Shown here piece by piece: positions 32,924 through 42,834 of a DNA stretch of 64,000 bases. Origin of the DNA: Gamarada debralockiae (Eukaryota > Ascomycota > Leotiomycetes > Helotiales > Hyphodiscaceae); assembly GCA_002803225.1 (NCBI GenBank), contig NXFV01000768.1, positions 1 to 64,000 of the forward strand, written 5' to 3'. Position numbers and translations under genes: made by a program. The notes under the pieces were generated by a model. It was not told the DNA's origin and ran no database searches. It saw only the letters and a list, made by a program, of their open reading frames with translations. Numbering within the stretch: the first letter of the stretch is position 1; each line of letters opens with the position of its first letter.

Positions 32924-35223
32924 GATTGCGCACGGATATTGGGATCTCGTGTGTCTCAAGAAGTATAGCTAGGATTCCACGATTCCAGTCCAGTGAGTGG
33001 AGTGTGGGACAAGAGTGTCCTAAACGAGGGCGACCCTTTGCGAGTGCCGGTACATCAGCAGCACGTGATTCCTTTCGTGGCGCAGCGCATGCTGGTGCCT
33101 TCGGACCGTGGCTTGATCAATGTCATGAGGAACCTAGGAAGTCAAGATCTAGCAACAAATTGTTTGAGTGCGGAGATATTGGTATATAAAAATGAGAATA
33201 CTAAGGAAAGACATAGTGATTAAAATCAAGCTATTATTGATTTTCGGGTACATAATATTGTTTCTATCACCAAAGTGCCCTTGTCAAGGACGTCGCACTT
33301 TACTAGAGAATCTAGCAGCTGCGCACAAAAGGGGAAGCCACTTTCGCAAGCAACTGCAGTTACCTCCTAGAAGCCTTCGCAATAGTCATGGATAGGAGGA
33401 AGGGAGTGAAATACTGCTGGCTAGCCCAGATAAAGCTTCGTGGCATTCCTCAGCTCAGCCAAGAGTTTGCAAGCAGCATGACGAACCTTTGTTGTTGGAA
33501 TTGCCTAATCAGGTATAGCCTGTATTTTTCCCTCTTTTGTGATATAAGAGAGCTCTTCCCCTCCTTGTATTTCAACTCCTTAGATATCAGCTAGGCCTAG
33601 AAATGCCACTATATTTTGCCCCCAGAATACAGCTCAACTGACAAACCTATTCCTTTATTTTGAGGCTGAGCTCTGGGTAAGCCCAAGTCTGCCAAGGTTG
33701 CAATTGCAATGAGAAAGTTGTTCATTTCTTCCTTGTTCAAGTTGGTCAAGTGGTCCATGCATTACAGTCCTTTCGATGGCAATCTAACATACAAGAATAA
33801 GGGCGAGTAACTCCTTCTCTCGGAGCCAGGTCACGTGATTAGATGTGAATCGGGGATTGAGGGACAACGAAGGAAGATTATTAAGATCCGAAGCTGCTAC
33901 GGAAAAGAGCAGATACAAGGGTCTATATTTATAGACATAAATCATGTTAAAATGCAAAGGACACGTAGTAATGATCAAGTGTTCCATGATATCATGTGAC
34001 ATAGTAGGCATCACTTGAACGAGAAACACTGGTTATCTGTCCTATTCTAACACTTTCGCACGCACTAGCTGATACCATGAGCTTCGGGCTCAAGTATTGG
34101 ATGATTTAGAAGTCTCCTGCATGGCTGGAGCAGACGGACGAGGTACTAGTTCGGTAAAATACGCAAAGGAATGAAGGTCAGAAGAGATAACTGGAATGGT
34201 ATATCGTCGTTTTCTCGAGAATTTAGAGCGTCGGATCCACTATTCGAGGATGATAAGATCCACAATGACCTCTTCAACATCTGATTCAATCCTCGGAACG
34301 CCGGGCTGCTGGAGGCTATTCGAAGATATACAGCTTGCCACGGTCCAGCAACTGTACGGTCCCGTAGAATTTGTTCAGCACGTCATATATCCGCTTCTCG
34401 CTTTTCTCGTATGTGCCTCCAGGTCGCATCTGAACTGTCTGGTTATCTGCTCTTCCTCCTGCGCTCACCAGCCACTGATGACCGGGCCGGCTCCCAGTGT
34501 CTCCAGATCAACAGGATGCTCCACTAATGCTCCCCCTGCCACGGCGAGAGACTCGAAAAGGGAAGAATGCTTCTGGGCAAGCTGGGTTGGTATTCATATA
34601 GAAGTTGAGCTACGTAAAGTTTCAGCAGGTCTGATTGCTCAAAGCGTTCTATATCAGTCTGCCGTGTTTCTTGCAGCTTGTACCTTCACAAAAGACCTAC
34701 CTCAAGCACAAATATGCCACTGGCCATTCTTATGGAGCTCTATCTGGTCGTTCACTGACAGCCTTATTGTTGAAGAGGTGGTTCATGCTGCACTAATAAC
34801 TGGCGCTCCCGCTCTTCGTTTGACGACGCAGTCCCCCTCTTTTGTAGCCTACATAGATGCTTCAAGACCTGTATTCACTCTCATTGTACTTGGCTTGTGA
34901 CTGAGTTGTTCTTTGATTGTGTTGTTGGTCTAGATAGGACGTCAAAATTGAAGTAGGCGGAGGTATCGCGTTGGGACTGGTAATGCGGCATCTCCTGGCC
35001 TGCTAGCCCTTATCCTGGCATAATAACAAGGGATATCAACCACAAGGATTAGCTGTTGAAGCGGTGGTAGGAAGCCAAAGTGAAATACAGTAAAGGAAAG
35101 AGGCCCCCAGAAACAAAACGAGCATAGGTGAGTTATTAAAGTTGTTTCTTAAGTGAAGTTTTAAACATGCCAATCTATCGGCTTCCAATCTAACTATCTA
35201 ATCTTCTAGTTCTACTATATAAT
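32924..35223. other. Gene-poor 2.3-kb stretch with weak coding-like patches
   Basis: No supported gene. A 234-codon plus-strand ORF at 34196-34900 has no recognisable domain. On the minus strand the same area has short protein-like patches (about 34660-34540: QTDIERFEQSDLLKLYVAQL; about 34430-34330: GGTYEKSEKRIYDVLNKF) broken by stops. It may hold a decayed gene. The left end is the NLR promoter. Confidence 0.4.
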
Positions 35224-38190
35224 CTATAAACTAGCTTCCTGGCTCTGCATAGACCACAACCCACAATCACTTCCCCACACACCCCCCTCCAAGGTATAAT
35301 CAGCGTTATAATCCCCCCACGTCGAGTCTTGCGCACATATCTCTGCTATCGCGGTATACATATCTGAGAAACACTGATCTAATCCCAAGCTACTGAAATC
35401 CAGCTCAGTCATCGATTTATCGCTCGGACACGAATCAACGTCGTACATAACAACAAGTGCCATATCTGCGCCACCTTCCGCGACTCCTTTCACTACATAT
35501 GCCTCAACGCCTGAGCCGGCGGCGGTAAGCACAGCATTATCGCTGATGAGCTGTGAGCAGTATGCTGATGCTGCTTGCGAGGCTTGCGGTGCACTAAGGC
35601 GTGGAGCGCTGCCGCTTAAGCCGTCGGCGCGCGCGCACTGGGGTGAGATCATTCCGGAGTATGGAGCTTCTGAGGGAAGGGCGCCGGCCACGCAGCTATC
35701 TTCCACTTGGTTGCCGTAGCACAGGGTTTGTGTGGGAGTTGGCGTAGTTGGGCTGGCGCTCGCGCTAGATATCGTTGAGGTTATAAAGGTTGATGGGGGA
35801 GCAGTTGTTGACGACGACCTGCTTGCTGATGTGGATGTAGTTGCAGAAGATGACCCAGTTGAAGAGCTTCCTGTGAATGCACTGCTCGAGCTTGAGGAAG
35901 TGTTGGAGGTGCTGGATGAAGTGGCGGAACTGCTAGAGCTAGAACTGGTAAAAGTGCTATTGATGTAGGCACTGCACGGGTTTGCGTAACCAGCATCTCG
36001 CGCTTGAATACTGCCTGCAGGTGGTGTGGTGCGTGGAAGCCAGAAGTCTTGGAAAGTAATCAGTTGATCTTCTACCCACAACCGCCAACGACCGACTTGA
36101 AGGCCTTTATCAGTCGGTGCTGCATGAGGCGTAGTGAGCCATGTTTGGAAAGGGTCGACTTCCAAGATGGCCCTGCCTGCAATACCTGGGATCTGAGTAG
36201 ACGATCGCTGGCTAGTACGTGTATATCCCAGGGTAAAACCTACCCCACCAGAACCAGGAATGATTCTAGCTATCTGTGACGCGAGCTGTTCAGCGCGGGC
36301 TTGATATCTCAAGTTAGTTGTGATGCCGTAGACAGATAGATCAGTGAATGTTGCGAACGGAGAGAGAACAAAAACTTTAGGTGCGTAAATGGCATTCAAA
36401 ACTCCAGGCGCCTCGTCGGTTCCAATAAGAGAGGTGATACTTTGTGCGTTCGCGTTGCCATCGCGGAGGGCATTGAACGAATTTGTTGTGAAAGAAGCAT
36501 CGTCAGTTGGATTCCAATTTCCATCAATGAAAACGGGGTCCTCCCAAATGTGAGAAAGGTAAACACCCTTCTCAGACACGATGATCACGGCTGTGCAACC
36601 GTAAATGCCCTTCACACCTACGGCTATGTGGGCATCGGGTGGATAATCATACCACTCTCCAGACGCATAACCTCCCTGACCGACCCAGGTGGAAACCGTG
36701 CTCAAATATGAGACGTAAGGAGCGTAAGGAGGAACAACATTTTGAAGAGCGCGTTCGGTCAGTGAGCGAGAACTAATACTCTCTACCTGAGTATCATTAT
36801 AATCCTGGACGTCACTGAAAATTGTCCTCTTAGAAGGGGCAGTGGTGGAGTTTGGGAAGGATTTCGATGTTGGGCTTGCAACAGCAGTGCTCCCGGCAAC
36901 TCCATAGCTAGCAGTTGGCAGAACAGAAGTCGTACTGGTCGAGATCTGCGAACAGTCTTCAGTAGTAGCTATAATACCCCAGCTGGCGCCACTAAGAGGA
37001 CCACTTCCGCCAAGGGGACATGATCCGCCGCAAGTACCAGAAGCACATGGTGTTTGAGTTGCGATTGATGACGTGGAACTAGTGACAGTGGTTCCTGTAG
37101 CGGTGCATCCAGCAATAGTAGCTGTTGAACAAGCAGTTTGTGTGATTGTAAACGTCGTAGAACTGCTGATTGAGAGCAAAACCATTGCAGTGCAGATGGG
37201 GACTGCTGTGCTGCCTGTACACGAGGAAGAAGAGGATGATGATGATGAGCTCGCGGATGTGCTGGTAGTAGTAGATGACTCCGTGGTGGAAGTCGACGTG
37301 TTATCGTCGTCCTCGTCATCCTCTAGATCCTGCCCAAGATCTGCCAGTGTATTCGTCAAATTCTCAATCTCATCGAGGTCCGGCTCAACATCATTAACGG
37401 CGTCAACCAAGTTCTGGACTATATCCTTCGCACAGCTAAGCAGCGATGCAACATCCTTGACAGCACTACTAATGAAGTTCCCAATACTCGATATGATGCT
37501 CCTCTCACGAAGGAACGCTCTAAGCTCCCTCTCCGACATCGTGTTCCTCTTTCCATCTCTCTTTCTCTTCGTATTTGTACAGTCTGGCGTGTCTGGAGGG
37601 CTGACATTCAAGTCGTTAATTAAGGCAAGAGTTTCGTCTTGGACTTTCTTAACGTCATCGAGGTATTGAGATTTTAGGTTGACATCCGTAAGCCATTCTC
37701 GATTTGTTCGGAGCGCAAGGAAAAGGCCGCTAAGAAATGCGGCTTCAGATGTTACGGCTGGGGCGTCGGTTGCTATTGTGACGGTTGGGATGTCGAACCA
37801 TGTGAATGATACAGGTGATGGTGTTGATATGTCACTCCATGAACCACTCCATGTGAAAGGGGTTGTTGTAGTTTCAGAGGAAGAAGACGAGGTTGTGGTT
37901 GGGAAAGGTAAGGTGCCGTTGCCCGGTACCAATGTAGAGGACGATAAGGATGGGCCCCTTTGGCTGGAGCTAGAACTGCGTGACGAAGTTGTAGTTGAGT
38001 TGGTGCTGAAAAATACCCTCGAAGTAGAAGCAGAACTCGTTAACGTGATCGAAGAAGATGATATAACGCTCTTTGAAGACGAGCTTGAAACAACGCTTGA
38101 AGAGTTTGTCCAGAAAGTAAAGTTGCCCTTCGCAGTAACTAACGCTGGCGACAGGGCCAAGAGGCCTAGAAACGCTGTAATTTTTGCCAT
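35224..38190 (-). CDS. Large secreted Ser/Thr-rich protein with orphan central domain and Cys-containing C-terminal domain
   Basis: An intronless 988-aa ORF. It begins with a signal peptide (MAKITAFLGLLALSPALVTA), then a heavily Ser/Thr-rich region to about residue 110. A helical acidic segment (EIENLTNTLADLGQDLEDDE) leads into a poly-Ser linker. Residues of about 480-720 form a folded-looking domain with VAVGVKGIYGCTAVIIVSEK-type strands, SHIWEDPVF and GRWRLWVEDQLITFQDFWLP. A second Ser/Thr linker (about 745-815) is probably O-glycosylated. The last 165 residues carry several Cys (LCYGNQVEDSC, DSCPSDKS, GSDCGLW) and resemble the tail found on some secreted fungal GH18 chitinases. No catalytic motif is visible and no chitinase domain is present. 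The likely location is the cell wall or outside the cell; the function is unknown. A comparable central domain occurs in other fungal secreted proteins by my recollection, without a sure name. Confidence 0.8.
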   Translation of the reverse strand: MAKITAFLGLLALSPALVTAKGNFTFWTNSSSVVSSSSSKSVISSSSITLTSSASTSRVFFSTNSTTTSSRSSSSSQRGPSLSSSTLVPGNGTLPFPTTTSSSSSETTTTPFTWSGSWSDISTPSPVSFTWFDIPTVTIATDAPAVTSEAAFLSGLFLALRTNREWLTDVNLKSQYLDDVKKVQDETLALINDLNVSPPDTPDCTNTKRKRDGKRNTMSERELRAFLRERSIISSIGNFISSAVKDVASLLSCAKDIVQNLVDAVNDVEPDLDEIENLTNTLADLGQDLEDDEDDDNTSTSTTESSTTTSTSASSSSSSSSSSCTGSTAVPICTAMVLLSISSSTTFTITQTACSTATIAGCTATGTTVTSSTSSIATQTPCASGTCGGSCPLGGSGPLSGASWGIIATTEDCSQISTSTTSVLPTASYGVAGSTAVASPTSKSFPNSTTAPSKRTIFSDVQDYNDTQVESISSRSLTERALQNVVPPYAPYVSYLSTVSTWVGQGGYASGEWYDYPPDAHIAVGVKGIYGCTAVIIVSEKGVYLSHIWEDPVFIDGNWNPTDDASFTTNSFNALRDGNANAQSITSLIGTDEAPGVLNAIYAPKVFVLSPFATFTDLSVYGITTNLRYQARAEQLASQIARIIPGSGGVGFTLGYTRTSQRSSTQIPGIAGRAILEVDPFQTWLTTPHAAPTDKGLQVGRWRLWVEDQLITFQDFWLPRTTPPAGSIQARDAGYANPCSAYINSTFTSSSSSSSATSSSTSNTSSSSSSAFTGSSSTGSSSATTSTSASRSSSTTAPPSTFITSTISSASASPTTPTPTQTLCYGNQVEDSCVAGALPSEAPYSGMISPQCARADGLSGSAPRLSAPQASQAASAYCSQLISDNAVLTAAGSGVEAYVVKGVAEGGADMALVVMYDVDSCPSDKSMTELDFSSLGLDQCFSDMYTAIAEICAQDSTWGDYNADYTLEGGVWGSDCGLWSMQSQEASL

Positions 38191-38311
38191 ATTGGAGGAG
38201 AGATGAATGAATGACTGGAAGTAAATGGACTAGAGAGGAAAGCTAAATAGGTAAGTGTTGTATTTCAAAAAGAACTGGCTACCGGTCCCCCATTAGTCAC
38301 CATGACGCGCC

Positions 38312-38603
38312 CTAGTTCTTTCCTACCTTAGTTCTCCTGAGCTCTTCTGCAAGATTCTTGACGATATGACTGGTAGACGGCATTCGTCGGTCGGTCAGGC
38401 TATTGAAACGCCCAATCAATACCTCTTCTTGCTCGTTGGTAAGGCATTGTGATAAATGAGGATGCGTCCTTTCTGGTCTTGGTGAGGCCTCTCACGCGTT
38501 TTGATACCGAAAAGGCAGCTGCTTTGCTGTAATCTGCAAACTCTCCGGCGCATAATGCATCAACTGCCTCGTTAATTTGTGCAAATTTGTCTGATCTAGC
38601 CAT
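38312..38603 (-). pseudogene. pogo/Fot1-type (Tc1-mariner superfamily) transposase 5' relic
   Basis: The start reads MARSDKFAQINEAVDALCAG and DYSKAAA, the psq-type helix-turn-helix that opens fungal pogo-like transposases, followed by VSKRVRGLTKTRKDASS. A short internal deletion seems to lie between KAAA and VSK. After DASS the frame shifts by one, and the second frame continues QCLTNEQEEVLIGRFNSLTD and MPSTSHIVKNLAEELRR (the CENP-B/Tc5-type DNA-binding domain). It ends VGKN then TAG at 38314-38312, where family members usually have Trp; TGG to TAG fits RIP. No DDE domain follows. Confidence 0.75.
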
Positions 38604-38800
38604 GATTTCAGTGTTGGTGTTGTAGATTCAAAAGCGGGATTTTGTCAGGGGTGGGATTTCAAGCGAGAATTCGGTTACGTATTGCATCCATAAATAATAT
38701 TTTACGAAGTATCACACTGCCTCTCGCTATAGATTCGATTCAGGATCAAGTACATACCCTCATCCGAGATACAGAGTGCTACTCAGTCAACTCAACCAAG

Positions 38801-39997
38801 ATGGCCGATAACAACATGCTGTTGCATCAGCAGCAGCTTCAACAGCAGATAATGATGACCGCGCGCCAGCAGCAAATGCTGGCCGAGCAGCGGCAGCAAC
38901 AGCAGCAACAAGCAATGATGGATGCGCGCCAGCAGCAAATGCAAATGATGGTCAAGCAGCGACAGCAACAGCAGCAACAAGCAATGGGCCGCAACAGCGG
39001 CACAGGCAATGCTCCTTCCTCTTCGCAGCCTCAATCAATGACCATGGGCACACCTTACGACGACCTCCCTATTATGGAACCCAACGACATGAGCTTTATC
39101 AGGCCAAAGCAGGGCGACCTTAATTCCTTCGAATCCGCCTGCCGTTATGGTCCCCTTACCACCGTCCAGTCCATTGTCTCCTCTGAAACACGCACACCCT
39201 CATTTCTCCATCATGGCCTCACTCTCGCCCTAAGCGCTGGCAACATCGAGATCGCACGCTACCTCCTCTCTACCGGCGCGCCCATAGTACGTCTCACCCC
39301 AAACAATATTCTCTCCGCGCCTCCGGACCAGCAAATCCCCCTCTTCGAGCTCCTCACCCACCACGGCTGGTCCCCCAATACCCCAGGCTACTACGGAACC
39401 GTCCTACTCCCCTCCGTAGTCACCAACCTCCCTCTCCTCCGCTGGTTCCTCGCCCACGGCGCCGACCCCAATCTCGGCGCGCAGCGTGACTATCGGGACC
39501 GTACCGGCGGGCCGGACACCGACTCGTGCGCTGCCCTCGAGAGAGCTGCAGGCCGCGGTGACGTGGAGGCTGTACGCCTGCTCCTTGACGCTGGCGCAAT
39601 GATCCAGAATGGTACACCGCTGCACGTTGCCGCGGGTGTGTGGCCGCCTGGCATGAATCCACATGTGGGCCCTGTAGTGCCTAGTAAGGAGTTCGATGAA
39701 AGCCGAATTCCGGTGATGGCGCTGCTGGTGGAGCGCGGGGCGGATGTCAATCAGAAAGAGGAGTCACACAGTATGGTGGCGGTGTATGCGGTTGTGCATG
39801 CGGTGATGGCAGGGGCGGTAGAGAGGACGAGGTGGTTGTTAGAGCGTGGGGCAGATCCGGAGGTGAGGGGAGCATGGGGGAGTGCAGTGCAGTTCGCGAG
39901 GGCAATGGGAAGTGAGGAGATGAGAAAGGTAGTAGAGGAGGGTGTAACGGCGAGGAAGTGGATTAATAACATCACCGAGACAGAGCTTTCGCAATAA
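38801..39997 (+). CDS. Gln-rich N-terminus plus ankyrin-repeat protein
   Basis: A single-exon gene. The ATG at 38801 (MADNNMLLHQQQLQQQIMMT) is preferred because the longer upstream frame has no domain and non-coding character; this gives 398 aa. Residues 1-65 are a Gln/Met-rich tract made of two near copies of ARQQQM...QRQQQQQQAM. From residue 90 onward the protein is built of degenerate ankyrin repeats: HGLTLALSAGNIEIARYLL, NLPLLRWFLAHGADPNLG, CAALERAAGRGDVEAVRLLL, ALLVERGADVNQKEE and ARTRWLLERGADP-like units. It is probably a protein-interaction scaffold of unknown partner. A transposase relic lies 200 bp upstream on the opposite strand, close to its promoter. Confidence 0.85.
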   Translation: MADNNMLLHQQQLQQQIMMTARQQQMLAEQRQQQQQQAMMDARQQQMQMMVKQRQQQQQQAMGRNSGTGNAPSSSQPQSMTMGTPYDDLPIMEPNDMSFIRPKQGDLNSFESACRYGPLTTVQSIVSSETRTPSFLHHGLTLALSAGNIEIARYLLSTGAPIVRLTPNNILSAPPDQQIPLFELLTHHGWSPNTPGYYGTVLLPSVVTNLPLLRWFLAHGADPNLGAQRDYRDRTGGPDTDSCAALERAAGRGDVEAVRLLLDAGAMIQNGTPLHVAAGVWPPGMNPHVGPVVPSKEFDESRIPVMALLVERGADVNQKEESHSMVAVYAVVHAVMAGAVERTRWLLERGADPEVRGAWGSAVQFARAMGSEEMRKVVEEGVTARKWINNITETELSQ

Positions 39998-41710
39998 GCC
40001 TGAGCAGCAGATTTGATATTTACTTTTATCTAGAGCTATTAGTTCTAACCTTTTGGCACCCGGATTTCAAAATTGATGGAGTTAGGGACCTTCTATGCTA
40101 GTACATCTTCATCTCTTAAAATCTACAAAGATTCCAACACGCTTTTGCCACTTGGAGTTCGGTGACTTTAATATGGCCAGTGGGATACAGAATACAACGT
40201 GTCTCCCGATCTTTGTCGACAACCTATCCTGTTTCTCGAGACTCGAACTGCCCTCTCACCTCTGACTCTCTAAGCAAAAGGCTACCAAGGTCTAGAGAAA
40301 TTCAAGGGTATAATTTTCGAAAACCACTCCAATACACTCGCTCCACTTCTCTACTTATCATCCCAAAGGTCTGATCGTGCTAGGTCCTTAAGTTTTGAAT
40401 CCAGATAAGCACCCCCTCATCCCAACTGTTCTCTTAAATGCTAACAAACCCAAAAATCAGCTCTCTTATTCTTATCTCCCTTCCAAAAATCCAAAAGGAA
40501 GAAGAACAAAAACATACCTGCAATCTCTAAGCCGGCGAGGAAAGAGAACTTAAGAGAAAGAATCGCGGTAGAGACTAGAATCAGGTGTGTATTGCAAGCC
40601 AGAATTCCAACTCTGCCTCTGCAATATTGATATACAACACTAGGATAGTGAGCCTGGCAGCCCATTCTGATACTAGGAGCCCATTACGGTCCCGTGGAGC
40701 TCGTCTGGCTCACCTGAATCTTTTTCGCCAGGAGTTGGCGCTCTCGGCAGTAGCGAGGCCGCGATGACCACATGCCAGACAAGAGGGGTGAGCAGAGGTG
40801 AGATGGCGGAGAGCACAATGAAAGCCGGTGAGGATGGGTGAGGGTGAGGTAAAGCGAGGTGAGGAAAGCGGCGAGATGTCACGTACGTGGTGGCTGGGGC
40901 GCGCACGCAAAGGGAGGTGAGGATTGGCGCGAAATAACACTTTGTATTCGTTTTCGTATGCGATTGGGAGCTTTAGTGGTATGAAACTTGGTATATTTAG
41001 ATCGGCTTAGGGCATAATCGTAATCGTTCTGTGAGGGAATTCGGCATAATTGCTCCTGCCAGCAGCTGCAGGACGGCCTGGACGAGTTCGTAGTTTCCTA
41101 GATTGCTCATCAGTAAAAGACCATTGGCATAAGAGTATGCATCTTACTTGCAATGCTTGTAGGTGGCAAGCGCCCTGATACTCACAGGCTCTCTGAGTCT
41201 TAATTGAAGCTCGTCGAGTGCTGTCGCCAGCCATGGTCAAATCAGCGCAGCCGCCTGTTCGCCGGTGGCTACAGTTACTTTCAAGGAGGCGCATAGTCTT
41301 CTCAGTAGTCTTATATGATTATGCTTGCTTGTAGTAATGGCCGGAAAGCACTTTGGGGTTGTTGCTGTTCTCAATTGCATGTTGCAGACCAGTTACATAG
41401 AGCTTGATAAGACCTCGTGGCCCCGCCGGCGACCGGGAGTTCTCTCAGCCAGGGTCAAACAGTTGTTCATCACTTGGGATACATTCTGTTGACCTATCCT
41501 GCAGCTTCTTAGAGTCAACGACATTACTTTGGGCTTGCATCCTTCATCATCCAAAATTTTTTGTACCAGGGAAGGGAGGAAATTTTGCTAATTTCCACTT
41601 TTTGTTGCACCCCCATTCACACTCTTCGAGGCCTTTTTTGGCGTTCCAGCCAATCAGATTTGCGCTCAACCTCGTAACGCAAGCGTCGATCGCGAATCTT
41701 CGACGCCGTC
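39998..41710. other. Intergenic region upstream of the helicase gene
   Basis: No gene recognised. Short minus-strand ORFs near 40673-41294 show no domain. GA/GT-rich sequence at 40760-40930 and a C/T-rich stretch near 41580-41720 lead into the helicase promoter. Confidence 0.45.
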
Positions 41711-41716
41711 TATAAA
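41711..41716 (+). promoter_or_regulatory. Probable TATA box of the DEAD-box helicase gene
   Basis: TATAAA sits in gccgtctataaaggtcgcc, followed within 30-50 bp by a pyrimidine-rich stretch suitable for transcription starts. It lies about 1.1 kb before the ATG of the helicase, which fits the very long leader there. Confidence 0.5.
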
Positions 41717-41739
41717 GGTCGCCATCTTCTCTGCAACTT

Positions 41740-42834
41740 TCCAACTTTCTCTTCCTCATACACAAACAAATTGTTGACCAACCTTATCACAAGTTGATCA
41801 ATACCTTCAATTCTTCAGCATACCATCGTAGTGTTAGGTATCCATCTGATACTTCGAACTCTTCGAACTCTTCTTGGCGACCTTTCTCGATGTAAGTACT
41901 CTCGCCGCCGCCCTGTTTATTTGTTATCTCATCCCAGTCCATATCAACACCGACGCAGCATCATTGCTTTATTGGCGATACCTTCTACCTCAAAAATCAT
42001 CTCACATTGTAGTTGCGAAGTCTTACTGACTATCTTCTTCAATAGCGCGTCTACGAAAACTTCGATAACTCGATCAACAAAACACTTTTCAACAGTAAGC
42101 CTCCCTCATCTCTACTTCCTCTCAACTTCCCTCCACGTCGAAGGCTATTTCCTCTTCTGCGTACACATTCAATTGATGTGTTGTTGGCACAAGGAGTCCA
42201 ACCTCTTGCTCAAGAATGCTACGTCTTCTTCAACGACTTCCAAGAGCAACACCTGGACTTCGCCACCATCCGTCTCTTCCTTCTGTCTGACATACATACA
42301 CTGCTACCTTACTCAAACTCATCATACTAACTGTGCTCTTCTACTGCAGATCACTCCATTGGACTTCAGGTACGTGTTCTACTTCGAGCTAAAGCACCAA
42401 CAGCATGGCCTTGGGCGATATATTTTTCTTGTCATCCAAGGTCATCACGTCATATTCTTCCACGCAAGGTCGTTATCATTTATCTGCTACTCCATGCCTT
42501 GACAAGGTCATGATCATTGGACTTGTTTACTGATTCCAACACATCTCGTCAACTACGCATCACAAATATCAAGACACTCGACTCCTTCAACTTTGATTCA
42601 CTCTTTCACCTCTCTGACATAAGTTTGTCATCACCCATCTACTCCTTTCTCCACTCCATCAAGTCACTTGACTTCTCCAACACAAGTTTGTTGTCCTACC
42701 ATCCTTCTCTTGACAAGGTATCTTGCCTATCCTCTTCAACATCACTTCGATCAACACCTGACTCGACCATTTCAACTTTCTTTCAACTGTTCATTCTCAC
42801 TTCTAACTTTCACTAATACATTCTCTTAGTCAAA
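41740..42834 (+). other. Long C/T-rich leader with probable introns (5' UTR of helicase gene)
   Basis: Between the TATA box and the ATG lies about 1.1 kb rich in CTTC/ATC/CAAC. It has several donor-like sites (gtaagtact at about 41896, gtaagcctc at about 42092, ggtacgtg at about 42370, aggtatctt at about 42717) and an acceptor (ttctcttag) ending four bases before caaaATG. The motif acaagtttgtt/ataagtttgtc recurs. ORFs inside it, such as 41831-42502, have no domain. A spliced 5' UTR is the simplest reading. Confidence 0.55.

Noticed and set aside
34196..34900. 234-codon ORF on the plus strand
   Set aside because: No domain and no coding-like composition; the opposite strand has equally plausible short patches, so neither was called a gene.
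37073..38206. Plus-strand ORFs opposite the secreted protein
   Set aside because: They are Val/Glu/Leu-rich mirror translations of the poly-Ser/Thr coding strand.
41831..42502. 223-codon ORF upstream of the helicase
   Set aside because: Ser/Thr/Leu/His-rich translation of a C/T-rich leader, with internal splice-like sites and no domain.
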